Positions 1 to 8,092 of a stretch of 64,000 nucleotides of DNA are shown here, one piece after another (positions within the stretch are counted from its first letter, which is position 1; every line of letters starts with the position of its first letter). The notes beneath the pieces were generated by a model. It had not been told where the DNA came from. It searched no databases and saw nothing but the letters and a program-made list of their open reading frames with translations. The translations under genes were made by a program, and so were the position numbers. Origin of the DNA: Theristus sp. LFF4_11 (Eukaryota > Nematoda > Chromadorea > Monhysterida > Xyalidae); the NCBI GenBank assembly GCA_030248135.1, contig JASANC010001336.1, positions 1-64,000 on the forward strand, written 5' to 3'.

Positions 1-1190
1 TCGGATCGGAATATTGGATTCTGCTGTTTGCGTCGGCTCTTTCGACCACAGGCCTCTACTGCAGCAGTCCACATGTCTTCACGAATTCTCACCCAGCTCA
101 AATCATCATTGGTCGCAATCACGTCTAAACGGCTTTTGAATTTGTCTCTCACTGCATCATCGCCGAGTCGCTCGACGTCAATCAGCGGCGCGCCCGTCGC
201 CCTTCTCTGGGTCAGCGGGAACTGGAGATGGCACTTGGCAACGACCAGCGCATGGTCCGAGTCCACGTGGGTGCGCCAGCAACTCCTGACGTCCGTGATG
301 CACGCCCGCCATCGTCTTGCGATCAGCACATGGTCGATTTGCCGGAGTTGTCCGTTCGGTAGTCGATGCGTCGCCGTCTTACGCTTGCTGTGCTGAAATG
401 TGGTGGACGACAGCACAAAGCCATTATTTTCCGCAAAAGTCACCAAACGCTGACCGTTATCGGTCCGTTTATCGGAACGGACACCGTGCTGCGCGCCGAC
501 GCTACGCTCGAGTGGTGACAGCGGCCCCACGGCTGCGTTCAGGTCACCCGCGATCAGCACCACGTCGCCCGATGACGCCAGCGTGACGGAATGCGCCAGC
601 TCTCGATAGAACGTGTCCTTGACCTCGTCATCGTGCCCCTCATGCGGCGCGTACGCGACAACGATGAACAAGCCTCGCCGTCTTCTGCTGCCGGACCGCA
701 CGCCCATGTACGTGCTGAAGCGAGCGCACGCCACCCTGTCGCTGACTGGAACGATGGCCGCCAGCGACCCCTCAGCGCGCTCGCTGATCAGGAAGCCAAC
801 GCCAGAGTGGTGATTTGTATTATCACCGTTATTGAATGTTATCAATCTGTAGTTGCGTTCGCCCAGCAGGTCGGAAACCTGCTCGTATGTTGTTGGCAGC
901 CGTGTTTCGCTGACGCACGCAATGTCTATTCGATGCTCAGTTGCGTCCTCCGCAAGGGACCTCTGCTGTATGTCCGATGTGAGCGCACGGCAGTTGAACG
1001 CCGCAATTTTCAGGTGTTCGCGGGACAGGCAATGGACAGTTCCACCGCGGGGTGCTGTTCCCTGTGGGTAGCCCCCAAGGACGCCCACAGGAGGCTCTGA
1101 AGAGGGCCGTTGGGTTAGAGTAAGCCCCGTCGGCTTCCTCACTGTCCTGCCTTCCGTTGTTGTCGTCATTTGGTGGTGAACGTTGCGCAC
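1..1190 (-). CDS. Non-LTR retrotransposon EEP endonuclease (partial)
   Basis: The reverse strand reads as one open frame from a GTG near 1190 to the left edge of the window. It carries the landmarks of an exonuclease-endonuclease-phosphatase domain in order: AAFNCR, CVSETRLP with the catalytic Glu, HHSGVGFLIS, VAYAPHEG, IAGDLNAAVG and VDSDHALVV with the catalytic Asp-His pair. In LINEs this domain nicks target DNA to prime reverse transcription. The reverse transcriptase would lie left of the window. The motif order fits RTE-like or CR1-like LINEs, but the clade cannot be settled from the endonuclease alone. The insertion sits upstream of the receptor exon at 1994, probably in one of that gene's introns, on the opposite strand. 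Confidence 0.85.
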   Translation of the reverse strand, partial: MRNVHHQMTTTTEGRTVRKPTGLTLTQRPSSEPPVGVLGGYPQGTAPRGGTVHCLSREHLKIAAFNCRALTSDIQQRSLAEDATEHRIDIACVSETRLPTTYEQVSDLLGERNYRLITFNNGDNTNHHSGVGFLISERAEGSLAAIVPVSDRVACARFSTYMGVRSGSRRRRGLFIVVAYAPHEGHDDEVKDTFYRELAHSVTLASSGDVVLIAGDLNAAVGPLSPLERSVGAQHGVRSDKRTDNGQRLVTFAENNGFVLSSTTFQHSKRKTATHRLPNGQLRQIDHVLIARRWRACITDVRSCWRTHVDSDHALVVAKCHLQFPLTQRRATGAPLIDVERLGDDAVRDKFKSRLDVIATNDDLSWVRIREDMWTAAVEACGRKSRRKQQNPIFRS

Positions 1191-1866
1191 TATGGTTCAC
1201 GTGGCGTCGCGCACCGTCACGTGGAGGAACTTGGCTCGTGTGGTTAGACGGTTGTCGCCACACTTAACAGCCGCGCCGGACGTAGTCGCTGTTGTTGTTG
1301 CTGCGTACGTCGCTCGTGTAGGCGTTCCTCGGCGGCCGGTGATTTGTATTGTCATTGTTATTGAATGTTATCAATCTGTAGTTGCGTTCGCCTAGCAGGT
1401 CGGAAACCTGCTCGTATGTTGTTGGCAGCCGTGTTTCGCTGACGCACGCAATGTCTATTCGATGCTCAGTTGCGTCCTCCGCAAGGGACCTCTGCTGTAT
1501 GTCCGATGTGAGCGCACGGCAGTTGAACGCCGCAATTTTCAGGTGTTCGCGGGACAGGCAAGGCACAGTTCCACCGCGGGGTGCTGTTCCCTGTGGGTAG
1601 CCCCCAAGGACGCCCACAGGAGGCTCTGAAGAGGGCCGTTGGGTTAGAGTAAGCCCCGTCGGCTTCCTCACTGTCCTGCCTTCCGTTGTTGTCGTCATTT
1701 GGTGGTGAACGTTGCGCACTATGGTTCACGTGGCGTCGCGCACCGTCACGTGGAGGAACTTGGCTCGTGTGGTTAGACGGTTGTCGCCACACTTAACAGC
1801 CGCGCCGGACGTAGTCGCTGTTGTTGTTGCTGCGTACGTCGCTCGTGTAGGCGTTCCTCGGCGGCC
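810..1866 (-). repeat. Tandem duplication of the LINE 5' block, 2 x 528 bp
   Basis: Positions 810-1337 and 1338-1866 are two nearly identical direct copies, differing at a few bases (for example ATTATCACC against ATTGTCATT at their left ends). Each unit holds the LINE leader and the first part of the endonuclease frame. In the right copy the endonuclease frame runs into the leader of the left copy and stops. Only the left copy joins the rest of the domain. Confidence 0.9.
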
Positions 1867-1900
1867 ACGTTCGAAGTGTTTATAATGAACAATCCTCTAC

Positions 1901-1984
1901 AGCGGCATTCATGAAACGATATTTAGTGATGACGCGTAGCTGTAGCTACGCGGTCACTAAATACTGCTTCATGAATGCACCTTA
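1901..1984. mobile_element. CATTCATGAA foldback element, copy K1
   Basis: A near-perfect hairpin. GCATTCATGAA at the left pairs with TTCATGAATGC at the right, and the middle is the palindrome TAGCTGTAGCTA. It ends 9 bp before the splice acceptor of the exon at 1994. Related copies: 3177-3542, 16023-16222, 16493-16592, 59060-59302 and 61611-61686. Confidence 0.7.
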
Positions 1985-1993
1985 GCTTCACAG

Positions 1994-4013
1994 GTGAACC
2001 TGTTGCATCCAATCAAAGTGGTCGGTTTCACGTCGGTCGACCAGTTGGTGAACGCAATCGAGCGCAATCAAATGCACATCGTCGATCTGTACGATTGGTC
2101 GGAGGAACTGGCGACACATCGAAACGCGATTGGTAAACGTCTGCTAACGGCGCTGCAGCGCAATCCGATCGTGATCGTCGACAATGGAACTGAGTTGGTG
2201 GAGAAACTGTTGACGGGCAGGTAGGTACGCGTGATGGTTTTCACTGTTGTTGTTGTTGGGATTTTAGGCGATGCTTTTAGCCAGGGCTAACCCAAAGAAG
2301 CGCACAGAACGCCGTCGAGTACACGGCGCCTATCGAGTTTTCTATCATTAAGTGCCTATTTTCACTTTTTTTCAAACGTCTCCCACTGAAATGACGTCAT
2401 GTGCCGCAAAACATGCGCTTATCGTTCACAGCAAATCAGACTTTCCGTTTAGCCAATTTCTTCCCGTAAACAAATGATGAATGTCGAATCAGTCACACCA
2501 AACTGACATTTTAGTGCTTGTACTTTGACAAACGGGCGTTTTTAAAACAAATGACGTCATTTTAGTCCGGACACGTTTGAATAAATTGACAATACATACA
2601 CACACCTCTCGGCGGGGCTCGATCCCCCGAGTGCACAGACAACAGCCTAACGCACTACCACCAGGCCACGAGGGTGAACTAAAAGCCACGAGTTGGTGGA
2701 GAAACTACATGTATGTTGACAGGCAGGTACGCATGTTGGTTTTCACTGAACTGACTGACTATAGACTGACTCACACTGAGGTTACCCAGTCAGGCAAAGC
2801 AATGACGTATGCTATGTTTCTCTTTTCCATTGTCACTTTTCCTGAAGAATAGCGCATGCGAAACGTTGAGTTACAGCGACAAGAACGAATGTTATGGGTT
2901 TGGCTGTTGAAATCAAACACTCATCCACTAAAATCAGTTTCTGCTAAACGCACAGATACGCCTATCAAAACGGTCGATTTCTGATCCAGTACGGCCTTTG
3001 GATGTCTGGCGTTTGCGGGCGCGCCGACAACGTCAAGTGGCAACTGTTGAAGGCTCCGCAGGTCGCAACCAGCTGGTCAACATTGTACTTTGCGAATGCG
3101 ACAGGTCAGGACTCACAGCGGGACACTGGAAGAATGTTTAGCAAAAAGTGTGGTGGGCGTGTTGGCATAAAGTGCGTAAAGGCCCATTCATGCATCAGCG
3201 TGCGCTGACACCCGTTGAAGTCAGTCAGGCAGTTTTATTCTGCAGTGCACTGCATGATACCAGAGAAGTGTAAGACAAAGACACCATGAGTAGGCAAGCC
3301 AAAACACAACAGAAACAGCGAACATACAGTTAAGCAAGTACAGAGAGCACGAAAAGCAAAAAAGCATGAACACAAAGACGATCAACGTATAAGACGAGCA
3401 AAAAAACGAACTGCTGATAAAGCACGACGGTACAATAAAGGAGTAATTTACGTTGAAGCGCAGGCGTCAGTTTACTGTTTTTGCTTCATGAATGCAACGA
3501 GCGAAGTTACGCCAGCACTACAAGCTTCATGAATGGTGCTTGACTGGGGAAAAAAACTCCCATTCCCGCGTCTTTTCTCAACTCAGCGGTCCATACAACT
3601 TTGACACGTCATGAACTATCAGAAGTTGAATCGCTTGAGGAACTGAGACTTCTGCGCAGCTTAACAAAGTTTGGATGTTCCAAAAAAATCGACGTTCAAA
3701 AATATACACCACCGCAATCAAGTGTGTGTGTGTGTGTGTGTGTCTGAAAATCCAATGTCTCTGTCTAATTGCAGACGAATTCCTGGAGCAACTGAATCGT
3801 CAAGTCATCCTGAAGCAGTCCTATCTGAACAACATCGCCGTCAGCTACTACAATCGGCTGCATCGCGAGTGCCTGCGCGAAGACGAGCCGCGACGGCGAC
3901 AATCGCTGTCGCTCGGCTTGTTCGCGGGCGCGTTTTTTTCGTTCCTCGTCGGTCTCGGCGTCGGCGTGCTCGCGTTCGCGGCGGAGAAGCTGCGCCGGAA
4001 ATGCGGATGCTAG
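1994..4013 (+). CDS. Ionotropic glutamate receptor-like protein, C-terminal exons
   Basis: Three exons are supported: 1994-2220, 2956-3104 and 3775-4013. The phases match (AG|A, then G|AC) and the frame ends at TAG. Upstream exons lie left of the window, so this is the last 200 or so residues. They read as the second half of an iGluR ligand-binding domain: an LVEKLLTGRYAYQNGRF stretch like the 'YA(Y/F)' region, a CG...YFANAT segment, a long helix ending in HRECL, then one membrane span (LSLGLFAGAFFSFLVGLGVG) in the place of M4, and a short basic tail. In this family the product would be a ligand-gated cation channel subunit at the plasma membrane. The divergence could also fit the IR subfamily. 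The pore region is not in the window. Intron 1 holds a SINE with a MITE inside it; intron 2 holds a foldback element. Confidence 0.6.
2245..2676 (-). mobile_element. tRNA-derived SINE, copy S1, split by a MITE
   Basis: The SINE lies antisense to the receptor gene: a GTT-rich tail at 2245, then the body (GATGCTTTTAGCCAGGGCTA), and the tRNA-like head ending in CACCAGGCCACGAGGG. A TGACGTCA MITE (2357-2594) splits the body at a TA, inside the GTGCCTATACAC segment that is continuous in other copies. Confidence 0.85.
2357..2594 (-). mobile_element. TGACGTCA MITE, copy 1
   Basis: A roughly 238-bp element bounded by TA. Its inverted ends contain TCAAACG...C-CACTGAAATGACGTCAT on the left and the complement of CAAACGTGTCCGGACTAAAA on the right. 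The TA target duplication suggests a Tc1/mariner-type non-autonomous element. It is nested in SINE S1, so it is the younger of the two. Confidence 0.85.
3177..3542. mobile_element. CATTCATGAA foldback element K5 with internal repeat L
   Basis: The left end is AAAGGCCCATTCATGCA and the right end is CTTCATGAATGGTGCTT. Inside lies a repeat (3225-3320, GCATGATACCAGAGAAGTGT) that is also present at 20130-20215. The element lies 72 bp downstream of the receptor's second exon. Confidence 0.5.
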
Positions 4014-4262
4014 GAGCTGAAACAATCACAAGAACCGGCGAAGAAGAAGAAACGATAAAAAAACAATTCTTTCTGGTAGAAAAAAACGTTCTCGCTCGAA
4101 CACGAACACAATGACTGGGCGTCATCCAGACGCGGTTTTGAACCGCAGCGGGTTGTCACGGTTGACACACTCGCCAAGAATTCTGAAAAAAACTCCTCCC
4201 ACTGAAGTTCAGACGTCCTGCAATGGAACGCCTGCCAGCGAAGGCCTCTGCAACAAATCAAC

Positions 4263-4499
4263 TATTGTGAATTTATTCAAACGTGTCCGGACTAAAATGA
4301 CGTCATTTGCTTTAAAAACGCCTGTTTGTCAAAGTACAGGCACTCAAATGTCAGTTTGATGTGACTGATTCGACATTCTCCATTTGTTTGCGGGAAGAAA
4401 CCGGCTAAAACGGAAAGTCTGGTTTGCTGAACGGGCAAGCGCATGTTTGGCGGCACATGACGTCATTTCAGTGGGACACGTTTAAAAAAATAGGTCATA
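4263..4499 (+). mobile_element. TGACGTCA MITE, copy 2
   Basis: Runs from TATTGTGAATTTATTCAAAC to TTTAAAAAAATAGGTCATA, with TGACGTCA near both ends. It lies about 250 bp downstream of the receptor stop codon, in intergenic sequence. Confidence 0.85.
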
Positions 4500-6022
4500 T
4501 TTCATTGGCTTAGATTGGCCAATACAGAAGAGGAGATGCCACCTACCTCACCCCCCCCCCCCAAAAAAAAATTGGCACCCATATGGAGAGGTGTACTCCC
4601 CCAACCCAAAAATGCTGTGCAGCCGCACTCCCGTCTGAGCAAAGTGGGCCAAAAAGTTATTGACATTTGCGGATTGAACAATTGAGTTTTATTCATGATT
4701 ATGATTATACATTATACCTACAGAGAAACAGCAGATACATGTAGAGATGGCTAGCAGTGTTTTATGCACTATGGAAGGTTTACGTACATTTCCTAAATTA
4801 ATAATAATCCAATCCAGGCAGTTTTATGCACGAATTGATTTCACATGAAACACTCTGCGTCAAAAATTATACAAAACGCCACCGAAGCGCGTACAGTTGC
4901 GCCATTGACAGCAGCTGCACGGCGCGCGAGCCATTGTAAAAAGCTTCCGCGTTTTTTTTTTGACTCTGTAGCTAAATCGTATTGGATCTCGACACGATCT
5001 TACATAACACGTTTCAGCAAAGTGTTGTGTGGTGTGGTTTTTTAGAGCGAGTGCGCAAAATTACTGTTAATAGCGTTAGCACTTAGCAACAATATTGTAT
5101 GAAAACAACAAATTTAGAGTAACGGTTCGTTCAAAAAGCACACGCCAGCTTGTGTTAATGCAAAAACAATCCTTTTCAGCGCCAGCTGTGGTGACAGTTA
5201 AAATTGTTTTTTCAGTGATAGATTTTTTTCGTGTGGTACATGTATTCGTTTCAGTTTTTATCGCTTTTTTACCTTTTTTTGGTTTGCAGTCGGCTACATA
5301 AATCACTGATCTGTTTGATTTTTGTGGCTTTTGTTTCACTGTTATGGCTGTTCAAACCTTACAGTTGTGGTTTTACTGGCTCTGACATAAAACCGTCAAT
5401 ATGCTAAAAAATGAAGACAAAATCCGCATCCTATTGTCATCACGGAAAATGATTTTAAAGTTGGTATCTGTTTTATGTTTTTTTGATTTCAATATCGAAT
5501 CAAAAGTCCTGACAAATCCATAGCAATTTCATCCCGACGTTGGCTACAGCATGAAGCTACATTTATCGAAAACGAACGCAGAAAATGTTACTGCAACTTC
5601 AATGTCACTTAGAACTTGTAAGCCACACGTTGTTTTGATGTTTTATTGTGTGAAAAGCAAGACTGGACTAAACTGTAAGAACTGTAAGAACTGAACTGAA
5701 GTGCTAGAACTACAAGCACAAACCAGCAGAAACGAACAAGCAACAAGAACTGTAGACAAAACATTACACCGTGTTATGCAGCACCATGAAACGTAAGCAA
5801 ACGCCAATAGGTTTCGTGGATCAACACACAGCATCACAATAATCAATAAGCATGCGTTAATGTAAGAAGCTTCAACACACTCCCACGACAACGGTAAAAT
5901 TAAAGGTGTAAAAAATTAATTAACGGTCACAATGAACAACAATTGAAAAAACGATGTTTCGATACGATCGTTTGAAAATTGAAACGTTTTTTGTGATTGC
6001 AAATGGTTGGTCTGAATTGCTA
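4500..6022. other. Intergenic, no gene seen
   Basis: AT-rich sequence with a C10/A8 run near 4550 and a few short direct repeats (GTAAGAACT near 5670). No open frame here has splice sites or composition like the genes nearby. The right part would be the 3' flank of the envelope-like ORF. Confidence 0.5.
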
Positions 6023-8092
6023 TTACTGCTGGCATTGGCCTTGCTGATTGGCATTTGGTGGATTGGGCCGGGTTCGCAGATTTTCGGACAGGTTGGTCAA
6101 CGTCAGGGAACATGCTTGAGTGCAGGCAAGCATTAGGAGTGGGAAGCAGAGGACGAGGACCAGGATGCCGACTAGCGAGAGGATGAGCTTCTGGATCCAG
6201 GCTCCGATGCCCAAATTGGTGAACGTCGAAAAGTCGAAGCCTCCAAAGCCACTGGGGGTGCGCGACACGGCCAGTTGATTGGTAATCGTGCCCAATCGAT
6301 GCTTTGGTACGAACGTGAGCGTGACCGGAACAGTAGTATCCGATGCTGCGATTACGGTTACCGTCATGTTGTTCCAGTTTTGAGAAACGGCGGGTTGCAA
6401 CTTGAATGTTCGGGCGTCGCTTTGATTTTGAAGGTGTTGCGAAATCGTTAAGTCCACTTCCAGTTGCCAATTCGGACAGTCGAAGACTTCGTAGACTGTG
6501 GGACTCGTTGGAGATGCCCATGTTCTGTAGAACAGGCATGCTTCGGAGCAGAGGAAACATCCACATCCCAAACATCCGCAGCTGTCGACACAATAAGAGA
6601 AGCCGGGACTGTTGTTTGTAATATTGCTCAACTCAGCAATTTTCGTGTTCTTCTTTGTTTCGGCACACGACGTTGACGTGCAGGACCCTGCACTTTTGCA
6701 ACGTTTTGATGATTCCACGTTCATCTTGAATGATCTCGTGAAATACGCGTTCCGTTTGTGACACTTCAGGACAACGTTCTTTGTTTCAATCGAAATGGTT
6801 CCAATCGGTTCGTCGTCTTGAGTTTTCACGAGCAGACAGCTTCGTTGATTCGACGGAACAAGTGTCAAACGGGTGCTTTGCGTTATCGAACACGTTGTTT
6901 CTCCGCGTGAGTTGGCAATGCATTTGTCGCTCGTTGCTGTGATTGTTGCGACTTCCGAACAGGCGTGCGAATGCGGAAGTAATGTAATTGCGAACGCCAA
7001 ACTTGTAATTACTACGCTTAAGTATGGAGATGATTTGTAGCCAAACGACCAAACACTGGTTCGTCGACGTCCTGATGTGGAAACCGTTGGAACTGGCTCA
7101 TTTTCACGCTCGAATTCGGTTTCTTCTTGTATTTGTTCTGCTTGCGTCGATTCTTCTTCGTTGTGTTGCTCAACTGGAACGTCTTCGAGTTCGATTTCGT
7201 CAGCAGTAGGCTGTGGCCGACGACATTTTCGAACTGCGCGTATAATTAGTTGAGACAGCCACTTGTAACCATTACACGCTTTCGGTACGGTGCATATCAG
7301 GCACTTCGTTAATGAATAGGCGACCGCAAGGCAGACGAGTAACGAGCCAACGATGAGAAAGAAGACGGTCCACGGCGCACAGTGTGGATTGGCGATTAGA
7401 ATTGAACACATCGTGCATTCTAAGTGTTCGCAGAACGACTGCGCGTGACACGTTTTGTTCATTTTCTGAATTATTTTTCCACGCTTCCAAACTGTGAGAG
7501 TCACTTCATGGCTGTGCATGGTTATTTCTGGACTGAATCTGACGCTGTCTTTGATTCGGGGAAATTTGTGATGGTAACACACGGGTGGTGTACACAATTC
7601 GACTAAGTCCGTTTCTTGTGGAAGCGTTATTTGAACGCCGTGCAAACGACATTCTAGACGGCATTCCGGACACTTGTTGGCCTTTTCTGGTGGGTTGCTG
7701 ACAGGTGTAGGCTCCGTTGTCATGTATCCCCACGACTTGATCGGAAATGAACCACGATCGTTGACGAAAAAGGCGCGCTCTGTGTGTCGCATGTAGCACA
7801 ACTGAGTTCCTGTGTCCACACAGCTGTGTTCTTGGCAGAACTCGGGCGTTCCTGTTCGCTGTCCTTCACCGAGGCAGGTGTAACCATCAGGAAGACTGTC
7901 CGTGCGATGAACGGCGAGCTCTTTAACGAGAAACTTTGTGCCATTTAACAATTCGACTTGAGGAACGTGTTCGCGCACGACTTGACAAGATGCACAATGT
8001 TCACGCAATGACGTCTTGAGTATTGGGTCCCATTCGGACAGATGTGATGATGTCGGTGACGACACGCAACCAATAGCCCAATAGACACACAC
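6023..8092 (-). CDS. Envelope-like glycoprotein, phlebovirus Gn/Gc type (endogenous)
   Basis: An uninterrupted 689-codon frame. Cys-rich ectodomain at residues 1-238; membrane span about 241-262; charged, acidic cytoplasmic part to about 345; a second hydrophobic stretch about 357-372 placed like an internal signal; a second Cys-rich ectodomain from 378, including CVDSCGCLGCGCFLCSEACL at 501-520; and a C-terminal span about 632-655 with a short tail. This is the Gn-span-Gc layout of the phlebovirus M polyprotein, and the Cys cluster resembles the Phlebovirus_G2 fusion protein family (class II). In nematodes such genes are known as env of Bel/Pao retroelements. I see no LTR, gag or pol within several kb. 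The frame opens after a TAA at about 8123 and has no ATG before Cys-rich sequence. The nearest ATG (about 8098, giving MTCVSIGLLVAC) is in another frame, so the start is unresolved: an upstream exon, a frameshift, or 5' loss. The Gc part is shorter than viral Gc. Confidence 0.75.
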   Translation of the reverse strand: MCVYWAIGCVSSPTSSHLSEWDPILKTSLREHCASCQVVREHVPQVELLNGTKFLVKELAVHRTDSLPDGYTCLGEGQRTGTPEFCQEHSCVDTGTQLCYMRHTERAFFVNDRGSFPIKSWGYMTTEPTPVSNPPEKANKCPECRLECRLHGVQITLPQETDLVELCTPPVCYHHKFPRIKDSVRFSPEITMHSHEVTLTVWKRGKIIQKMNKTCHAQSFCEHLECTMCSILIANPHCAPWTVFFLIVGSLLVCLAVAYSLTKCLICTVPKACNGYKWLSQLIIRAVRKCRRPQPTADEIELEDVPVEQHNEEESTQAEQIQEETEFERENEPVPTVSTSGRRRTSVWSFGYKSSPYLSVVITSLAFAITLLPHSHACSEVATITATSDKCIANSRGETTCSITQSTRLTLVPSNQRSCLLVKTQDDEPIGTISIETKNVVLKCHKRNAYFTRSFKMNVESSKRCKSAGSCTSTSCAETKKNTKIAELSNITNNSPGFSYCVDSCGCLGCGCFLCSEACLFYRTWASPTSPTVYEVFDCPNWQLEVDLTISQHLQNQSDARTFKLQPAVSQNWNNMTVTVIAASDTTVPVTLTFVPKHRLGTITNQLAVSRTPSGFGGFDFSTFTNLGIGAWIQKLILSLVGILVLVLCFPLLMLACTQACSLTLTNLSENLRTRPNPPNANQQGQCQQ

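Larger units (their letters stand above)
2195..2747 (+). repeat. Direct duplication of an exon end and splice donor around SINE S1
   Basis: About 52-55 bp at 2195-2246 (GAGTTGGTGGAGAAACT... GTTTTCACTG) recur at 2693-2747 on the far side of the SINE. The right copy has an 8-bp insertion and a few changes. The duplicated block contains the 3' end of the receptor exon and its donor, so a second donor-like CAGGTACGC sits near 2723. Confidence 0.75.

Noticed and set aside
1183..1600. Several plus-strand frames around 850-1600
   Set aside because: They are shadows of the minus-strand LINE leader and endonuclease, duplicated with the 528-bp unit.
2489..2852. Frames reading GIEPRR or PGHEG in many places (2489, 33780, 41114, 56393, 62513)
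   Set aside because: The shared peptide comes from the tRNA-like head of the SINE, not from a protein family.
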